Translations under genes and position numbers: made by a program
Assembly (NCBI GenBank): GCA_948473115.1
Contig: CAOKWI010000042.1
Coordinates: 1 to 39,132, forward strand
Length of the DNA: 39,132 bases
Direction: 5' to 3'
From: an uncultured Lachnospiraceae bacterium
GTDB lineage: Bacteria; Bacillota; Clostridia; Lachnospirales; Lachnospiraceae
Notes under the pieces: model-generated
Database searches by the model: none
The model's input: only the letters and a program-made list of their open reading frames with translations
What the model was told of the DNA's origin: nothing
Part shown: positions 8,699-17,620 of the stretch, piece after piece
Position numbering within the stretch: the stretch's first letter is position 1
Layout of the letters: each line of letters starts with the position of its first letter

Positions 8699-9385
8699 AT
8701 GAAAACGAAGGCAAAAATAAAGTGGACGCTGGATGGACTGATGACAATAGCGCTGTTTTTCCTGATGGGCTATCAGTTCTGGGGAGAGGCAGTCCATGAA
8801 TGGATCGGGGCAGGGATGTTTGTGCTGGTTATCGCCCATCAGGTCTGTAACCTGAACTGGTATAAAAATCTGTTCCGGGGAAGATATGCCCCTATGCGAA
8901 TCCTGCAGTGCATGATTAACCTCCTGACGCTTGCGGCGATGCTGGCGCTTATGTACAGCGGGATTACCATGTCCAGGCATGTGTTTTCGTTCCTGCCCAT
9001 ACGGGGCGGGATGGCTCTGGCAAGGCGGCTGCACATCTTAGGCTCCTATTGGGGATATATACTGATGAGCCTGCACCTTGGTCTGCACTGGGGGATAGTT
9101 TTAAATGTGGCTGCAAAAAAGAGCATACGGAAATATAAATATCAGGCGGTGGGTTTTATGATAAGTCTGCCTGTTGCGGCTTATGGAGTATATGTATTTA
9201 TCAAAAGAAACTTCCTGACCTATATGTTCCTGCGCAGTGAATTTGTTTTTCTGGATTATGAGGAACCAAGGCTTAAGTTCTTTCTGGATTACCTTGCGCT
9301 GATGGGGCTGTGCATTTTCATAGCGTATTACAGTGCAAAGCTGGTCAGAAGGGCAGGAAACGGACGAAAGGAGGACAGGCAATGA
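8699..9385 (+). CDS. DUF4405-type membrane protein
   Basis: A 228-residue integral membrane protein with about six hydrophobic segments and conserved His within them (VHEWIGAGMFVLVIAHQVCNLNWY, RRLHILGSYWGYILMSLHLGLHWG). Paired His in helices resembles b-type haem ligands; DUF4405 proteins have been likened to membrane cytochrome b subunits, so electron transfer to the flavodoxin-type lipoprotein is a reasonable inference. The start is ATG 8699 after GGAG. The stop overlaps the next gene (ATGA), pointing to translational coupling with the flavodoxin fusion protein. Confidence 0.75.
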   Translation: MKTKAKIKWTLDGLMTIALFFLMGYQFWGEAVHEWIGAGMFVLVIAHQVCNLNWYKNLFRGRYAPMRILQCMINLLTLAAMLALMYSGITMSRHVFSFLPIRGGMALARRLHILGSYWGYILMSLHLGLHWGIVLNVAAKKSIRKYKYQAVGFMISLPVAAYGVYVFIKRNFLTYMFLRSEFVFLDYEEPRLKFFLDYLALMGLCIFIAYYSAKLVRRAGNGRKEDRQ

Positions 9386-10503
9386 AGGGAAAACGAAAAA
9401 AGTTGACTGCACTTTTTCTCTGTCTGGTGCTGATTGCAGCCTTGACTGCGTGCACAGGGAAGGATGAGGGAGCGGCGTATGCGGAAGAACCTGCAGTGCA
9501 GTCTGAAGCGGACGCGGAAAGTTCAGATCCAGAAGCTTTAAAGACTGGTAATAGACAGGAGCCTTCTCTTTCCGATACCAATATTTTGATTGCTTACTTT
9601 ACATGGGCGGAAAATACCCATGTAGAAAATCCGGAAGCGGTGGATGTGGATTCCACCACATCCGCAAGTGTGCTTTTGCCCGGCAATACGGCAAAGATGG
9701 CGAACTGGATCAGGGAGCGTGTAGACGGCGACCTGTTTTCCATTGTGGTGGAGGAACCTTATTCGGATGATTACGATGAATGCCTTGACCGCGCGGCGGA
9801 TGAAAAGGCAGAAAACGCAAGGCCGGGGCTTATGTACCATGTGGAAAATATGCAGGAGTATGATGTCATTTTCCTGGGTTATCCCAACTGGTGGTATACG
9901 GCGCCCATGGCAATTTTCAGTTTTATCGAGGAATATGACTTCTCCGGCAAAACAATTATCCCGTTTTGTGCGCATGGGACAGGCGGATTGGCAGGCAGCG
10001 TGAAAGACATTACGGATGCACTTCCGGATTCAGCGGAGGTTTTGGAGCCCATAGGGGTATATCGCCCGGATGTGGATTCGGCGCAGCCGGTTATTAATGA
10101 ATGGCTGGATCGGCTTGGGTTTGCAGAAACGGAGACAGCGGATATCAAAATCAAAATTACAGTGGGAGATACGGAACTGACTGCAGTTATGGACGACAAT
10201 GCAACAACACAGGCGCTGATAGAACAGATGCCGATGACACTCCCAATGATGGATTTATATGGGAGGGAAATGTGTTACAGATACGGCGCTTATGCCCTTC
10301 CAACGGATAATCTGTGGTCGGATGGATATGAGGTCGGCGACCTTGCATATTGGGCACCAGGCGGAAGTCTGGTCATTCTTTATAAACAGAACGGAGAGCA
10401 GTTTGAACGCCAGCATCTGGGGCACATTGAATCCGGCGTGGAAGTCTTTGAAAATACTGGTGACGTGGATGTTACGTTTGAATTGCTGGAGTCAGTACAA
10501 TAA
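9382..10503 (+). CDS. Lipoprotein with flavodoxin and cyclophilin-like domains
   Basis: A 373-residue predicted lipoprotein: signal peptide and lipobox LTAC (Cys about residue 23), acidic linker, flavodoxin domain about 65-245 (NILIAYFTWAEN phosphate loop region, DVIFLGYPNWW, SGKTIIPFCAHGTGG), then a cyclophilin-like domain about 255-373 (KIKITVGDTELTAVMDDN to GDVDVTFELL). The start ATG 9382 follows AGGAGG and overlaps the DUF4405 stop. Flavodoxins are normally cytoplasmic FMN carriers; a surface-anchored one coupled to a membrane protein suggests extracytoplasmic electron transfer. The fusion joins two domains that are encoded separately at the operon's start. Confidence 0.83.
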   Translation: MKGKRKKLTALFLCLVLIAALTACTGKDEGAAYAEEPAVQSEADAESSDPEALKTGNRQEPSLSDTNILIAYFTWAENTHVENPEAVDVDSTTSASVLLPGNTAKMANWIRERVDGDLFSIVVEEPYSDDYDECLDRAADEKAENARPGLMYHVENMQEYDVIFLGYPNWWYTAPMAIFSFIEEYDFSGKTIIPFCAHGTGGLAGSVKDITDALPDSAEVLEPIGVYRPDVDSAQPVINEWLDRLGFAETETADIKIKITVGDTELTAVMDDNATTQALIEQMPMTLPMMDLYGREMCYRYGAYALPTDNLWSDGYEVGDLAYWAPGGSLVILYKQNGEQFERQHLGHIESGVEVFENTGDVDVTFELLESVQ

Positions 10504-10567
10504 AAATATGAAGTAGTATGGCGATTCCATTCAGGAAGCAAAGTCATTTACATAGATAACCAACATT

Positions 10568-10618
10568 AAAATCCTTTCTGATGAGACTGGTAAATCGGTC
10601 TTTTTGGAGAGGATTTTT
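10568..10618 (+). terminator. Terminator of the redox operon
   Basis: AAAATCCT pairs with AGGATTTTT, with a smaller internal hairpin (AGACTG with CGGTCT) between. The T-rich 3' arm lies about 65 bases after the last stop codon of the operon. Confidence 0.6.
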
Positions 10619-10663
10619 TATCATAAATTATCCCTATGTTTCGCTTGTCTAAATTTCCACCTG

Positions 10664-10736
10664 ACTGCGTTGACTTACGGTGCTGTGTGCCAGTGGCACA
10701 CAGCACGGACCGTAGCGGAGCGTAGACCAACGCAGT
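10664..10736. repeat. Long nested palindrome (73 bp)
   Basis: The outer arms ACTGCGTTG and CAACGCAGT are perfect complements. The inner arms GTGCTGTGTGCC and GGCACACAGCAC form a perfect 12-bp stem with an AGT loop, extended by TACG/CGTA after a small bulge. It lies in the gene-free stretch 10504-10805 between two operons. No T run follows and it encodes nothing. It may be a repeated intergenic palindrome, a remnant of a mobile end, or a structured RNA element. Confidence 0.6.
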
Positions 10737-10805
10737 GATGACGTGAACAGCGAGTGCTGATTACTCAGGAATTAATGCAACGCTCTAGGAGATTTTGAGG
10801 ATAAA

Positions 10806-10946
10806 GTGGCCAGGCTAAGTCTGTTTCAGACTGGAGAAAACGGAAAAGGGCAGGGGATAGAGAAAAGAAAACTGCATGATGTCCTGACAGGAGCAATTTA
10901 TGAATGCCGGGCAGACATTCAGACAAGCAGATATTTCATAGACTAA
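10806..10946 (+). CDS. Possible small ORF upstream of DUF6870 gene
   Basis: A GTG-started frame of 46 codons with GAGG five bases upstream. It ends 25 bases before the DUF6870 start, in the same direction. The predicted product (start VARLSLFQTG, end TSRYFID) has no family I recognise. It could be a genuine small accessory gene of the serine-recombinase element or a remnant. Confidence 0.25.
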   Translation: MARLSLFQTGENGKGQGIEKRKLHDVLTGAIYECRADIQTSRYFID

Positions 10947-10971
10947 AATAAGCAAGACAAGGAGGCTGTGC

Positions 10972-11232
10972 ATGGCAACGGCTTTAGGACTGGAACTTGC
11001 ACAAATGAAGGAGGTTGACATACATACAGTTGACAGGGAATCACTTATGGATATCAGGGATGTAAAGGTTGACGGGAAGCTTCCCAGACAGCAGCGCTTT
11101 GATGATTTTCTGCGGCAGATCAGAAACCCGTACTGTTACCGCTGTGGAAAGATGGTGGTAAAGATCAGCTTTTCCGATACAGAGGCAACGCTGGAAGACA
11201 GGCTGGAGCATTATCTGGAGACCATGCAGTGA
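10972..11232 (+). CDS. DUF6870-family small protein
   Basis: An 86-residue protein with the pattern MKEVDIHTVDRESLMDIRDVKVD near the start, a basic middle (LPRQQRFDDFLRQIRNPYCYRCGKMVVKISF) with a CxxC pair, and a terminal helix (TLEDRLEHYLETM). This matches the DUF6870 family, found beside recombinases and mobile elements in Lachnospiraceae; its function is not known. AAGGAGG precedes the ATG at 10972. An internal ATG at the MKEVD segment is possible but lacks a better ribosome site. It precedes three serine recombinases in the same direction and probably belongs to their element. Confidence 0.75.
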   Translation: MATALGLELAQMKEVDIHTVDRESLMDIRDVKVDGKLPRQQRFDDFLRQIRNPYCYRCGKMVVKISFSDTEATLEDRLEHYLETMQ

Positions 11233-11360
11233 AGCGTGGCAGTATCGGGTACCTGGACAGCGGAGGCGGCAGAAGGGTATTTCCCTATGGGGATAATTTT
11301 TATAAAGGAAAATGAGAATGACAAAAGAGGGACGACTTTCACCCAGAGGCTTTACTTTCA

Positions 11361-11396
11361 CACTTTAAAGTGCTACAATCCTGCTTAAATAAGCAG
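11361..11396. promoter_or_regulatory. Two palindromes before the serine recombinase operon
   Basis: CACTTTAAAGTG (11361-11372) is a perfect 12-bp palindrome. CTGCTTA-AA-TAAGCAG (11381-11396) is a perfect 7-bp hairpin. Both lie about 60-95 bases upstream of the first recombinase. They could be an operator or a recombinase-binding site; the sequence alone does not decide. The rest of 11233-11456 is non-coding. Confidence 0.35.
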
Positions 11397-11456
11397 ACCG
11401 GTGGGGCCCATTGTGAAAAGTTTTAACGGGGAATTTTTTACATTGGAGGTACCGCC

Positions 11457-13205
11457 ATGGAAAATTTAAAAACAGACCGGATATACCATGCCGCTGTCTA
11501 TGTGCGCCTGTCTAAGGAAGACGGCGACAAGGAGGAGAGCGACAGCATCGTAAACCAGAAGGAACTCATCAGGGCATTCCTGGAGGATAAGCCGGACATA
11601 GAAGTCTGCGGGGAGTGGGCGGACGACGGCTACAGCGGGGCGGATTTCGAGCGTCCGAATTTCCAGAGGATGATCAGGGAGATCGAGGCAGGACATATTG
11701 ACTGCGTGGTAGTCAAGGACCTGTCCCGGTTCGGCAGGAACTTTGTGGAGGCGGGGCGTTATATCGACCAGATATTTCCCGCCCTAGGGGTGCGCTTCAT
11801 CGCCGTCAATGACGGGTTTGACAGCGCAAAGGGCAGGACTTCCTCGGACCGGATCCTGATTCCCTTCAAGAACCTGATCAACGATGCCTACTGCAGGGAT
11901 ATTTCGGTAAAGGTCAGGAGCCAGCTGGAAACCAAACGTAAGAAGGGGGATTTCATTGGCTCCTTTGCCGTGTACGGATATTTGAAGGACCCGGCTGACC
12001 GCCACAGGCTGGTGGTGGATGAATATGCTGCCGGCGTAGTGAAGGATATTTTCAGATGGAAGCTGGAGGGCGCAAGCCAGCAGAGGATAGCGGACCGCCT
12101 CAACGACCGGGGGGAACTGTCTCCCATGGAATACAAGCGGTTCTGCGGGATGCGGTATCAGTCCGGCTTCCAGGTAAACGCAAAAGCCAGGTGGACGGCG
12201 GTAGCCGTGGGGCGCATCCTGCGTAACGAGTTATATATTGGAACCATGGTGCAGGGAAAGAGAACCACGCCCAACCATAAGGTAAAGAAAACACTGTTAA
12301 AGCCCAGTGAGGAATGGGTACGGGTGGAGGGCAGCCATGAGCCGATCATTGACAGGGAGGATTTTCTTGCGGTGGGGCGGCTCCTGCTACAGGATACCCG
12401 TGTAGCGCCGAAGGAGGAGACGGTGTACCTGCTCTCCGGCCTGGTGTTCTGTGCGGATTGCGGCTTCTGTATGGTGCGCAACAGCGTGTGCCGCAACGGG
12501 AAGACCTATGTGTACTATATGTGCGGCAATAACCGTACCAATGGGAAATGCAGCAGCCACAGGGTAAGCGGCGGGCAGCTGGAGCAGTCGGTATTCCTTG
12601 CACTGAAGCAGCATATCGGCCAGACCGTGGATATCGACAGGGTTCTTGCCTACATAGATACGCTTCCATACCATCAGGCGGAGGTGGAGAAAGCGGACCG
12701 GCAGCTTCTGAAGAAACAGGAGGAGGCGGAGAAGTATACCCGCCTGAAAACCTCCCTGTATGAGTCCCTGATGGAGGGGATAGTGAGTAAAGGGGAGTAT
12801 CTGGAGCTGAAGTCCCTGTATGACGGGAAGCTCCAGGAAGCGCAGGCGGCAATGGAGAGACTCCGGAAGGAGATGGAGGGTCTGCTCCAAAACCGCACAG
12901 ATGGAACTTACTGGATCGAACAGTTTAAGAAACACCGGAATCTGACGGAGCTGACGCGGCACATAGCGGTCACCCTGATCGACAGGATCGAGGTCTGTGA
13001 GGACTGCCGCATCCAGGTCAGGTTCAAGTACCAGGACAGCTATGAGCGGGCGCTGTCGCTCATAGAGGGCATGGGAAAAATACAGCCGCCTGACACTGCA
13101 TCCAGAGGGAATGTATTTTCTCCGGTAAATACAGCGATCCTTTCAGGAAATGGGATGATCGCTTTCGGAAATGGGGGAAATCGCTCCCGGAAAGGAGCGG
13201 TGTAG
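11457..13205 (+). CDS. Large serine recombinase 1 of trio (TnpX/TndX type)
   Basis: A 582-residue large serine recombinase. The N-terminal resolvase domain (about 10-160) has the nucleophile S19 (YVRLSKED) and the DLSRFGRN helix. The recombinase domain follows (about 165-300), then a zinc-ribbon with paired Cys (FCADCGFC, YYMCGNNRTNGKC) and a coiled coil (about 385-480). Such enzymes excise and integrate elements by a double-strand break with 2-bp overhangs. GGAGGT precedes the ATG. It is the first of three same-family genes with 1-base spacing and a 4-base overlap, so they are likely co-expressed. Confidence 0.92.
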   Translation: MENLKTDRIYHAAVYVRLSKEDGDKEESDSIVNQKELIRAFLEDKPDIEVCGEWADDGYSGADFERPNFQRMIREIEAGHIDCVVVKDLSRFGRNFVEAGRYIDQIFPALGVRFIAVNDGFDSAKGRTSSDRILIPFKNLINDAYCRDISVKVRSQLETKRKKGDFIGSFAVYGYLKDPADRHRLVVDEYAAGVVKDIFRWKLEGASQQRIADRLNDRGELSPMEYKRFCGMRYQSGFQVNAKARWTAVAVGRILRNELYIGTMVQGKRTTPNHKVKKTLLKPSEEWVRVEGSHEPIIDREDFLAVGRLLLQDTRVAPKEETVYLLSGLVFCADCGFCMVRNSVCRNGKTYVYYMCGNNRTNGKCSSHRVSGGQLEQSVFLALKQHIGQTVDIDRVLAYIDTLPYHQAEVEKADRQLLKKQEEAEKYTRLKTSLYESLMEGIVSKGEYLELKSLYDGKLQEAQAAMERLRKEMEGLLQNRTDGTYWIEQFKKHRNLTELTRHIAVTLIDRIEVCEDCRIQVRFKYQDSYERALSLIEGMGKIQPPDTASRGNVFSPVNTAILSGNGMIAFGNGGNRSRKGAV

Positions 13206-13206
13206 G

Positions 13207-14922
13207 ATGGCGAGGGTGAGCAGGAAAGCAGCCATATCAGAAGTAAGGGAGAGCAGCCTGGCCATTGTCCCGGAAAAGATATACAATGTTGCAGCCTATG
13301 TACGTCTGTCTGTGGAGGGGGCTGACCGGGAGAAGAACCGGGAGACAATTTCCACACAGCGCTATATGCTGGAAAAATACATTGAAACACAGCCGGATAT
13401 GCGGCTTGCAGCCATGTTCTGTGACAACGGCGAGACGGGAACTGATTTTGAGCGCCCCGGCTTTGAGCAGATGATGGATCGGGTAAGGAACCGGGAAATA
13501 GACTGCATCGTGGTGAAAGACCTGTCCCGTTTCGGCAGGAATTATGTGGAGGCAGGGTATTACCTGGAGAAAATTTTCCCTTATCTGGGTGTGCGATTTG
13601 TGGCTGTCAATGACAGTTACGATACCTTGAGGGACAAGGGCGGGAATGAAATGGTGCTGTCCCTGAAAAATCTGGTAAATGACCTTTATGCCAAGGATAT
13701 TTCCAGAAAGATTTGTTCCTCCCTGGATACGAAACGAAAAAACGGGGAGTACATTGGCGGTGTTCCCCCGTATGGCTACCTGAAATCCCCGGAGGACAGG
13801 CACAGGCTGGTGCCGGACCCGGATGCCGCGCCCGTGGTGCGCAGGATCTTCCAGTGGAGGGCGGACGGGATGGCAGCCGCGCAGATTGCAAGAAGGCTGA
13901 ATGAAGAAGGAATACCCAGCCCGGCAATGCATTATTACCAGAAAGGAATCCGGGACAGGGAACCATCGGAAACAGGCAGGATATGGCTGGCTGCGGGGAT
14001 CCGCAGAATGCTGGAGAATATTGTCTATGTGGGCCATGTGGCACAGGGCAAGACCAGGAAGTCTTTGAGTGAGGGAATCCCGCAGACGGATGTCTCCCGT
14101 GACGGGTGGATCATCGTGGAGAATATGCACCCGCCCATTGTGGACAGAGAACTTTTTGACAGGGTACAGGAGATCATGGGGGAACGCCACAGCCAGAGCC
14201 TGGCCATCAGAGGGAAGCATGGGACGGCGGAGAATGTATTCAAGGGCCTGCTGGTATGTGCGGACTGCGGCAGGAAAATGGTGCGTCACAAGAATGTTAC
14301 CCCCAAGGGAACCGCCCGGTATGTCTTTGTCTGCTGTGTGTATGAGCAGAACAGGGAAAAGCGGGGCTGTACGAAAAAGTATGTCAGGGAGCAGGACATA
14401 CAGGAGGCAGTATCCCGGTCCCTGCGCCTGCAGATGGAAGCTGTGCTGGATCTGGAAAGAAAAATAAAAAAGGAAGGATGTCTTGGGGCGCGTGAAAAGG
14501 AGCTGGGTGGCAGGCTGAAATGTGCGCAGCAGAAAACAAAGCGTAACACGGCCCTGCGCAGCACTCTTTATGCGTCCCTCTGTGACGGCATCCTGACAAA
14601 AAAGGAATATCTGTCCCTTAAGGCGGAATATGACAGGAAGGCAGCGGAGCTTGAGGAAGAAATGGAAAGCATCCGGCAGGAAACGGCGGAGTTCAGGGCA
14701 CAGTCTGCCTCCTGGGAAAGGTGGGCAGGATCCATCAAAGAGTGTTGCGCTTTCCTGGAGGGACAGACAATCACCCGGGGGATGGCGCTGGAACTGATTC
14801 AGTCCATCCGGGTGTCAAACTATAATGATCTGGAAATCATCTGGAATTTTCAGGATGAATTTGCCCGCATCGCCCAGATGTCCGTTCCTGTGGAAAACTG
14901 TGGGAAGGGGGCGGACGCATGA
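13207..14922 (+). CDS. Large serine recombinase 2 of trio
   Basis: A 571-residue large serine recombinase. The nucleophile is S35 (YVRLSVEG), with DLSRFGRNYVEAG, a recombinase domain to about residue 330, a zinc-ribbon (VCADCGRKM, VFVCCVYEQNREKRGC) and a C-terminal coiled coil. The ATG at 13207 lies one base after the stop of recombinase 1, with AAGGAG at about 13192; this start is preferred to upstream in-frame codons within the previous gene. The protein is clearly divergent from recombinases 1 and 3 apart from the catalytic motifs, so this is not a recent duplication. Confidence 0.92.
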   Translation: MARVSRKAAISEVRESSLAIVPEKIYNVAAYVRLSVEGADREKNRETISTQRYMLEKYIETQPDMRLAAMFCDNGETGTDFERPGFEQMMDRVRNREIDCIVVKDLSRFGRNYVEAGYYLEKIFPYLGVRFVAVNDSYDTLRDKGGNEMVLSLKNLVNDLYAKDISRKICSSLDTKRKNGEYIGGVPPYGYLKSPEDRHRLVPDPDAAPVVRRIFQWRADGMAAAQIARRLNEEGIPSPAMHYYQKGIRDREPSETGRIWLAAGIRRMLENIVYVGHVAQGKTRKSLSEGIPQTDVSRDGWIIVENMHPPIVDRELFDRVQEIMGERHSQSLAIRGKHGTAENVFKGLLVCADCGRKMVRHKNVTPKGTARYVFVCCVYEQNREKRGCTKKYVREQDIQEAVSRSLRLQMEAVLDLERKIKKEGCLGAREKELGGRLKCAQQKTKRNTALRSTLYASLCDGILTKKEYLSLKAEYDRKAAELEEEMESIRQETAEFRAQSASWERWAGSIKECCAFLEGQTITRGMALELIQSIRVSNYNDLEIIWNFQDEFARIAQMSVPVENCGKGADA

Positions 14923-16448
14923 AAACAGCCGCCCTATATATGCGGCTTTCCAGCGAGGATATCCATGAAGGGGAGAGTTACAGTATCGGAAACCAGCGGG
15001 ACTTGCTTTACAGTTATATCAGGGAACACAGGGAGTTTGACGGATGCAGTATCCTGGAATTTACGGATGACGGCTACAGCGGCATCAGCTTTGAACGCCC
15101 CGGGATAAAGAAGCTGCTGTCCCTGGCAGGAAAGACGGTGGACTGCATCCTTGTCAAGGATTTTTCCCGTTTTGGGAGGAATCTGGTGGAAGTGGGGGAC
15201 TATCTTGACCAGATATTCCCATTCCTGGGAGTGCGTTTCATTGCGGTCAACGAGGGGTATGACAGTGGGAAGGGACTGGGGAGCTCCGTCAGCCTGGATG
15301 TGTCTCTGAAAGCCATGGTGTATGAGATGTACAGCAGGGATATCTCTGAAAAGTTACAGTGTGTCAAACGCGCGAAGATGCGTAAGGGGGAATACCAGTG
15401 CGCCATTGCCTTTTATGGATATAAGAAATCGGTAACAGCGAAGAACAAGCTTGAGATTGATGAGCCGGCGGCAATGGTTGTAAGGAAGATTTTTCAGATG
15501 GCCGGTGAGGGGATGCGTCTCACCCAGATCGCGCTGGAACTGAACCGGGAGGGCATCCCGTCCCCGCTGATGTACCGCAGGGCAAACCATACGGATGGGA
15601 TGCGGGGCTGGAAAGTCGTGGGGGATGCGGTCTGGATGCGGGAGAATGTCCGCCGTATCCTGCTGGACGAGCGGTATACCGGATGCCTGATCGGCCACAA
15701 GAGGGTTATGGCGGATATGACCACGAAGCGGACCGAGGCAGTGCCCAGGGAGGAATGGATCGTGGCGAGGGATACCCAGGAAGCCATTGTATCAGAGCAG
15801 GAGTATCTCAAAGCCCAGGAAGTGATAAAGCACTGTGTCCAGAAGCCACAGAGGAAGCCGTTCCAGAAATTCAGGGGAATCTTAAAGTGCGGCTGCTGCG
15901 GCAGGGTCCTGGTTCGGAAAGCCGGTAAGAAGCCGTATTTTATCTGCCTTACTGCAAGGAGTATAAAGGACAGCGACTGTATGAAAGTCCATCTGGAGGA
16001 AGCAGCGCTGGAGGAGGCTGTTTTGGAGGCGGTAAGGGCACAGGTCGGGCTTTATTGTGACAGTATGGCAGTGCCGGTGGAGAAGTCGGACGCCTGCCTG
16101 CAGAAAGAAATCAGGGATTGCCAGAAGTCGGTCAGCCGGTATAAGTCTTTGCAGGCATCCGCCTTTGAGGATTACGCAGAGGGCCGGATCAATAAACAGG
16201 AATATCTTTCCGGCAAGCAGGAATCTGTCAGGCAGCTGGAGCAGCTGGACAGCCGAATCCGTGAATTGAATGAACAGCTTGCGGTGCAGCAGATGCAGCA
16301 GGCGGGGCGGGAAGCGGATCTGGGAAAATATGCTTTTGTAGAGGAACTGACAAGGGAAGTGCTGATTGACCTGATAAAGGAGATCCGGGTCAGCGGGGAA
16401 AACAGGATAGAAATCAGGTGGAACTTTCGGGAGAAAGAGCTTGTTTGA
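14919..16448 (+). CDS. Large serine recombinase 3 of trio
   Basis: A 509-residue large serine recombinase starting ATGA across the stop of recombinase 2. The nucleophile is S11 (YMRLSSED). It has DFSRFGRN, a recombinase domain to about residue 300, a zinc-ribbon (LKCGCCGRVLV, YFICLTARSIKDSDC) and a coiled coil (about 385-470). It is the shortest of the three and closest to recombinase 1 in its N-terminal domain (GVRFIAVNEGYDSGKG). The stop lies about 50 bases from the peptidase remnant, so the element's right end is near 16450-16498. Confidence 0.92.
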   Translation: MKTAALYMRLSSEDIHEGESYSIGNQRDLLYSYIREHREFDGCSILEFTDDGYSGISFERPGIKKLLSLAGKTVDCILVKDFSRFGRNLVEVGDYLDQIFPFLGVRFIAVNEGYDSGKGLGSSVSLDVSLKAMVYEMYSRDISEKLQCVKRAKMRKGEYQCAIAFYGYKKSVTAKNKLEIDEPAAMVVRKIFQMAGEGMRLTQIALELNREGIPSPLMYRRANHTDGMRGWKVVGDAVWMRENVRRILLDERYTGCLIGHKRVMADMTTKRTEAVPREEWIVARDTQEAIVSEQEYLKAQEVIKHCVQKPQRKPFQKFRGILKCGCCGRVLVRKAGKKPYFICLTARSIKDSDCMKVHLEEAALEEAVLEAVRAQVGLYCDSMAVPVEKSDACLQKEIRDCQKSVSRYKSLQASAFEDYAEGRINKQEYLSGKQESVRQLEQLDSRIRELNEQLAVQQMQQAGREADLGKYAFVEELTREVLIDLIKEIRVSGENRIEIRWNFREKELV

Positions 16449-16499
16449 CAAATGCCTGTCAGGAGACGTAATACAAATTTTTTATGTATGTCTTGACAC

Positions 16500-17572
16500 A
16501 AGCAAATGTTTCGGAGATCGGGCGCACGGTGATCTGTGTGGGCAGCGGAAATGAGGGGGCAAACGGCGGACACCTGGCAGGCAGTCTGGAGAGAGCAGGG
16601 ACAGGAGCAGGAACGAGGACGGGAGTCAGTGCAGGAACGGGAGTCAATACAGGGACAGGAGCGGGAACGAGGACGAGATTCAATGCAGGAACAGGAGCGG
16701 GAACAGGAATCAATACAAGAATAGGTTTGGGAACGGGAGGTGCGTCTGCGGCATCATACCTGCCGGCCGAAATAGAATTGGCAGTGGCGCGGTATGAACG
16801 CGCCCTGAATGTCCAGCTGTGGAAAAATTACAGTGATGTCTACCGGATCTATCTGCGGGCTCCCGGCGGGCAGGAAACGGAATTGCCCGCCAGCATAGAG
16901 GGCGGGAAATACACATTGAGGCTGGGGCAGACGGATATCCTGGTTTATATCGGGGAACCGCTGCCCTACTCGGCAGCCCAGGAGATTTACCTGGATCTGA
17001 TCCCGGCGGGGAGTCCCTATATTGAAAGCGGGATCTGGACGGTTCGGCTGGTCCCGGTGGAGGTGGTCACAGGAAATTATTATTTCTATCTGCCTTCCTC
17101 CGCGGTGAGGAGCGAGGAAACGGGCTTTTACCGCCCTACTTCCGAGGTGACGTTGACCATACCTTCCACAGCCTCTAAAGTGATCACCGTGGGAGCCTAT
17201 GACAGTATATATGACGCCTATGCGGACTTTTCCGGCAGAGGGTATGCGGATACCGCAAGGACGGTGGGCGTGGTGGCTTCAGGGCTGACGAAGCCGGATC
17301 TCGCGGCTCCGGGTGTAAATATCCTGGCGCCGGATATTTACGGGGGATACAATCCTGTCACCGGGACATCCTTTGCCACTCCCATTGTCAGCGGAAGTGC
17401 GGCGCTCTTAATGGAGTGGGGGATCGTCCGGGGGAATGATCCGTTCCTCTATGGGGAGAAGGTGAAGGCGTACCTGAGGAAGGGGGCCAGGGCGCTGCGG
17501 GGGGAGGCGGAGTATCCGAACTCTCGGGTTGGATGGGGAGGACTATGTGTATCCTCAAGCATTCCAAGCTGA
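16500..17572 (+). pseudogene. S8 (subtilisin-like) peptidase, 5'-truncated
   Basis: The C-terminal part of a subtilisin-family protease. The oxyanion-hole region (VGSGNEGANGGH) and the catalytic Ser motif GTSFATPIVSG (Ser codon 17369-17371) are present. The N-terminal part with catalytic Asp and His is absent, cut off where the serine recombinase element ends. The frame is open from 16484, but the first residues are not peptidase-like. Just after the oxyanion motif the gene carries a long Gly/Thr repeat (16594-16735). The 3' end is also disturbed: compared with the second 3' remnant at 19620-19775, about 25 extra bases separate GWGGLCV from the expected LPE terminus. It cannot be an active protease. 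Confidence 0.75.
16594..16735 (+). repeat. In-frame Gly/Thr-encoding tandem repeat
   Basis: Degenerate short repeats of the type GGAAC(A/G)GGAG, with a higher-order unit of roughly 60 bp (blocks beginning GGAACGAGGACG recur). It encodes AGTG, TRTG, NTGTG-like residues inside the peptidase remnant. It keeps the frame, so it probably expanded before, or without, loss of reading frame. Not a CRISPR: the units are too short and not separated by unique spacers. Confidence 0.65.
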
Positions 17573-17620
17573 GTCAGTTCCGGTCTGCCGGAGTGAAAAG
17601 GAGTCTGTTTTGTTTACTGG

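Noticed and set aside
10504..16498. The serine recombinase element as a simple insertion into the S8 peptidase
   Set aside because: The left flank is the terminator of the redox operon, not the peptidase's N-terminal half. A deletion or further rearrangement must have followed.
16594..16735. CRISPR array
   Set aside because: The repeats are short, degenerate and contiguous with no unique spacers, and they are in frame within a coding remnant.
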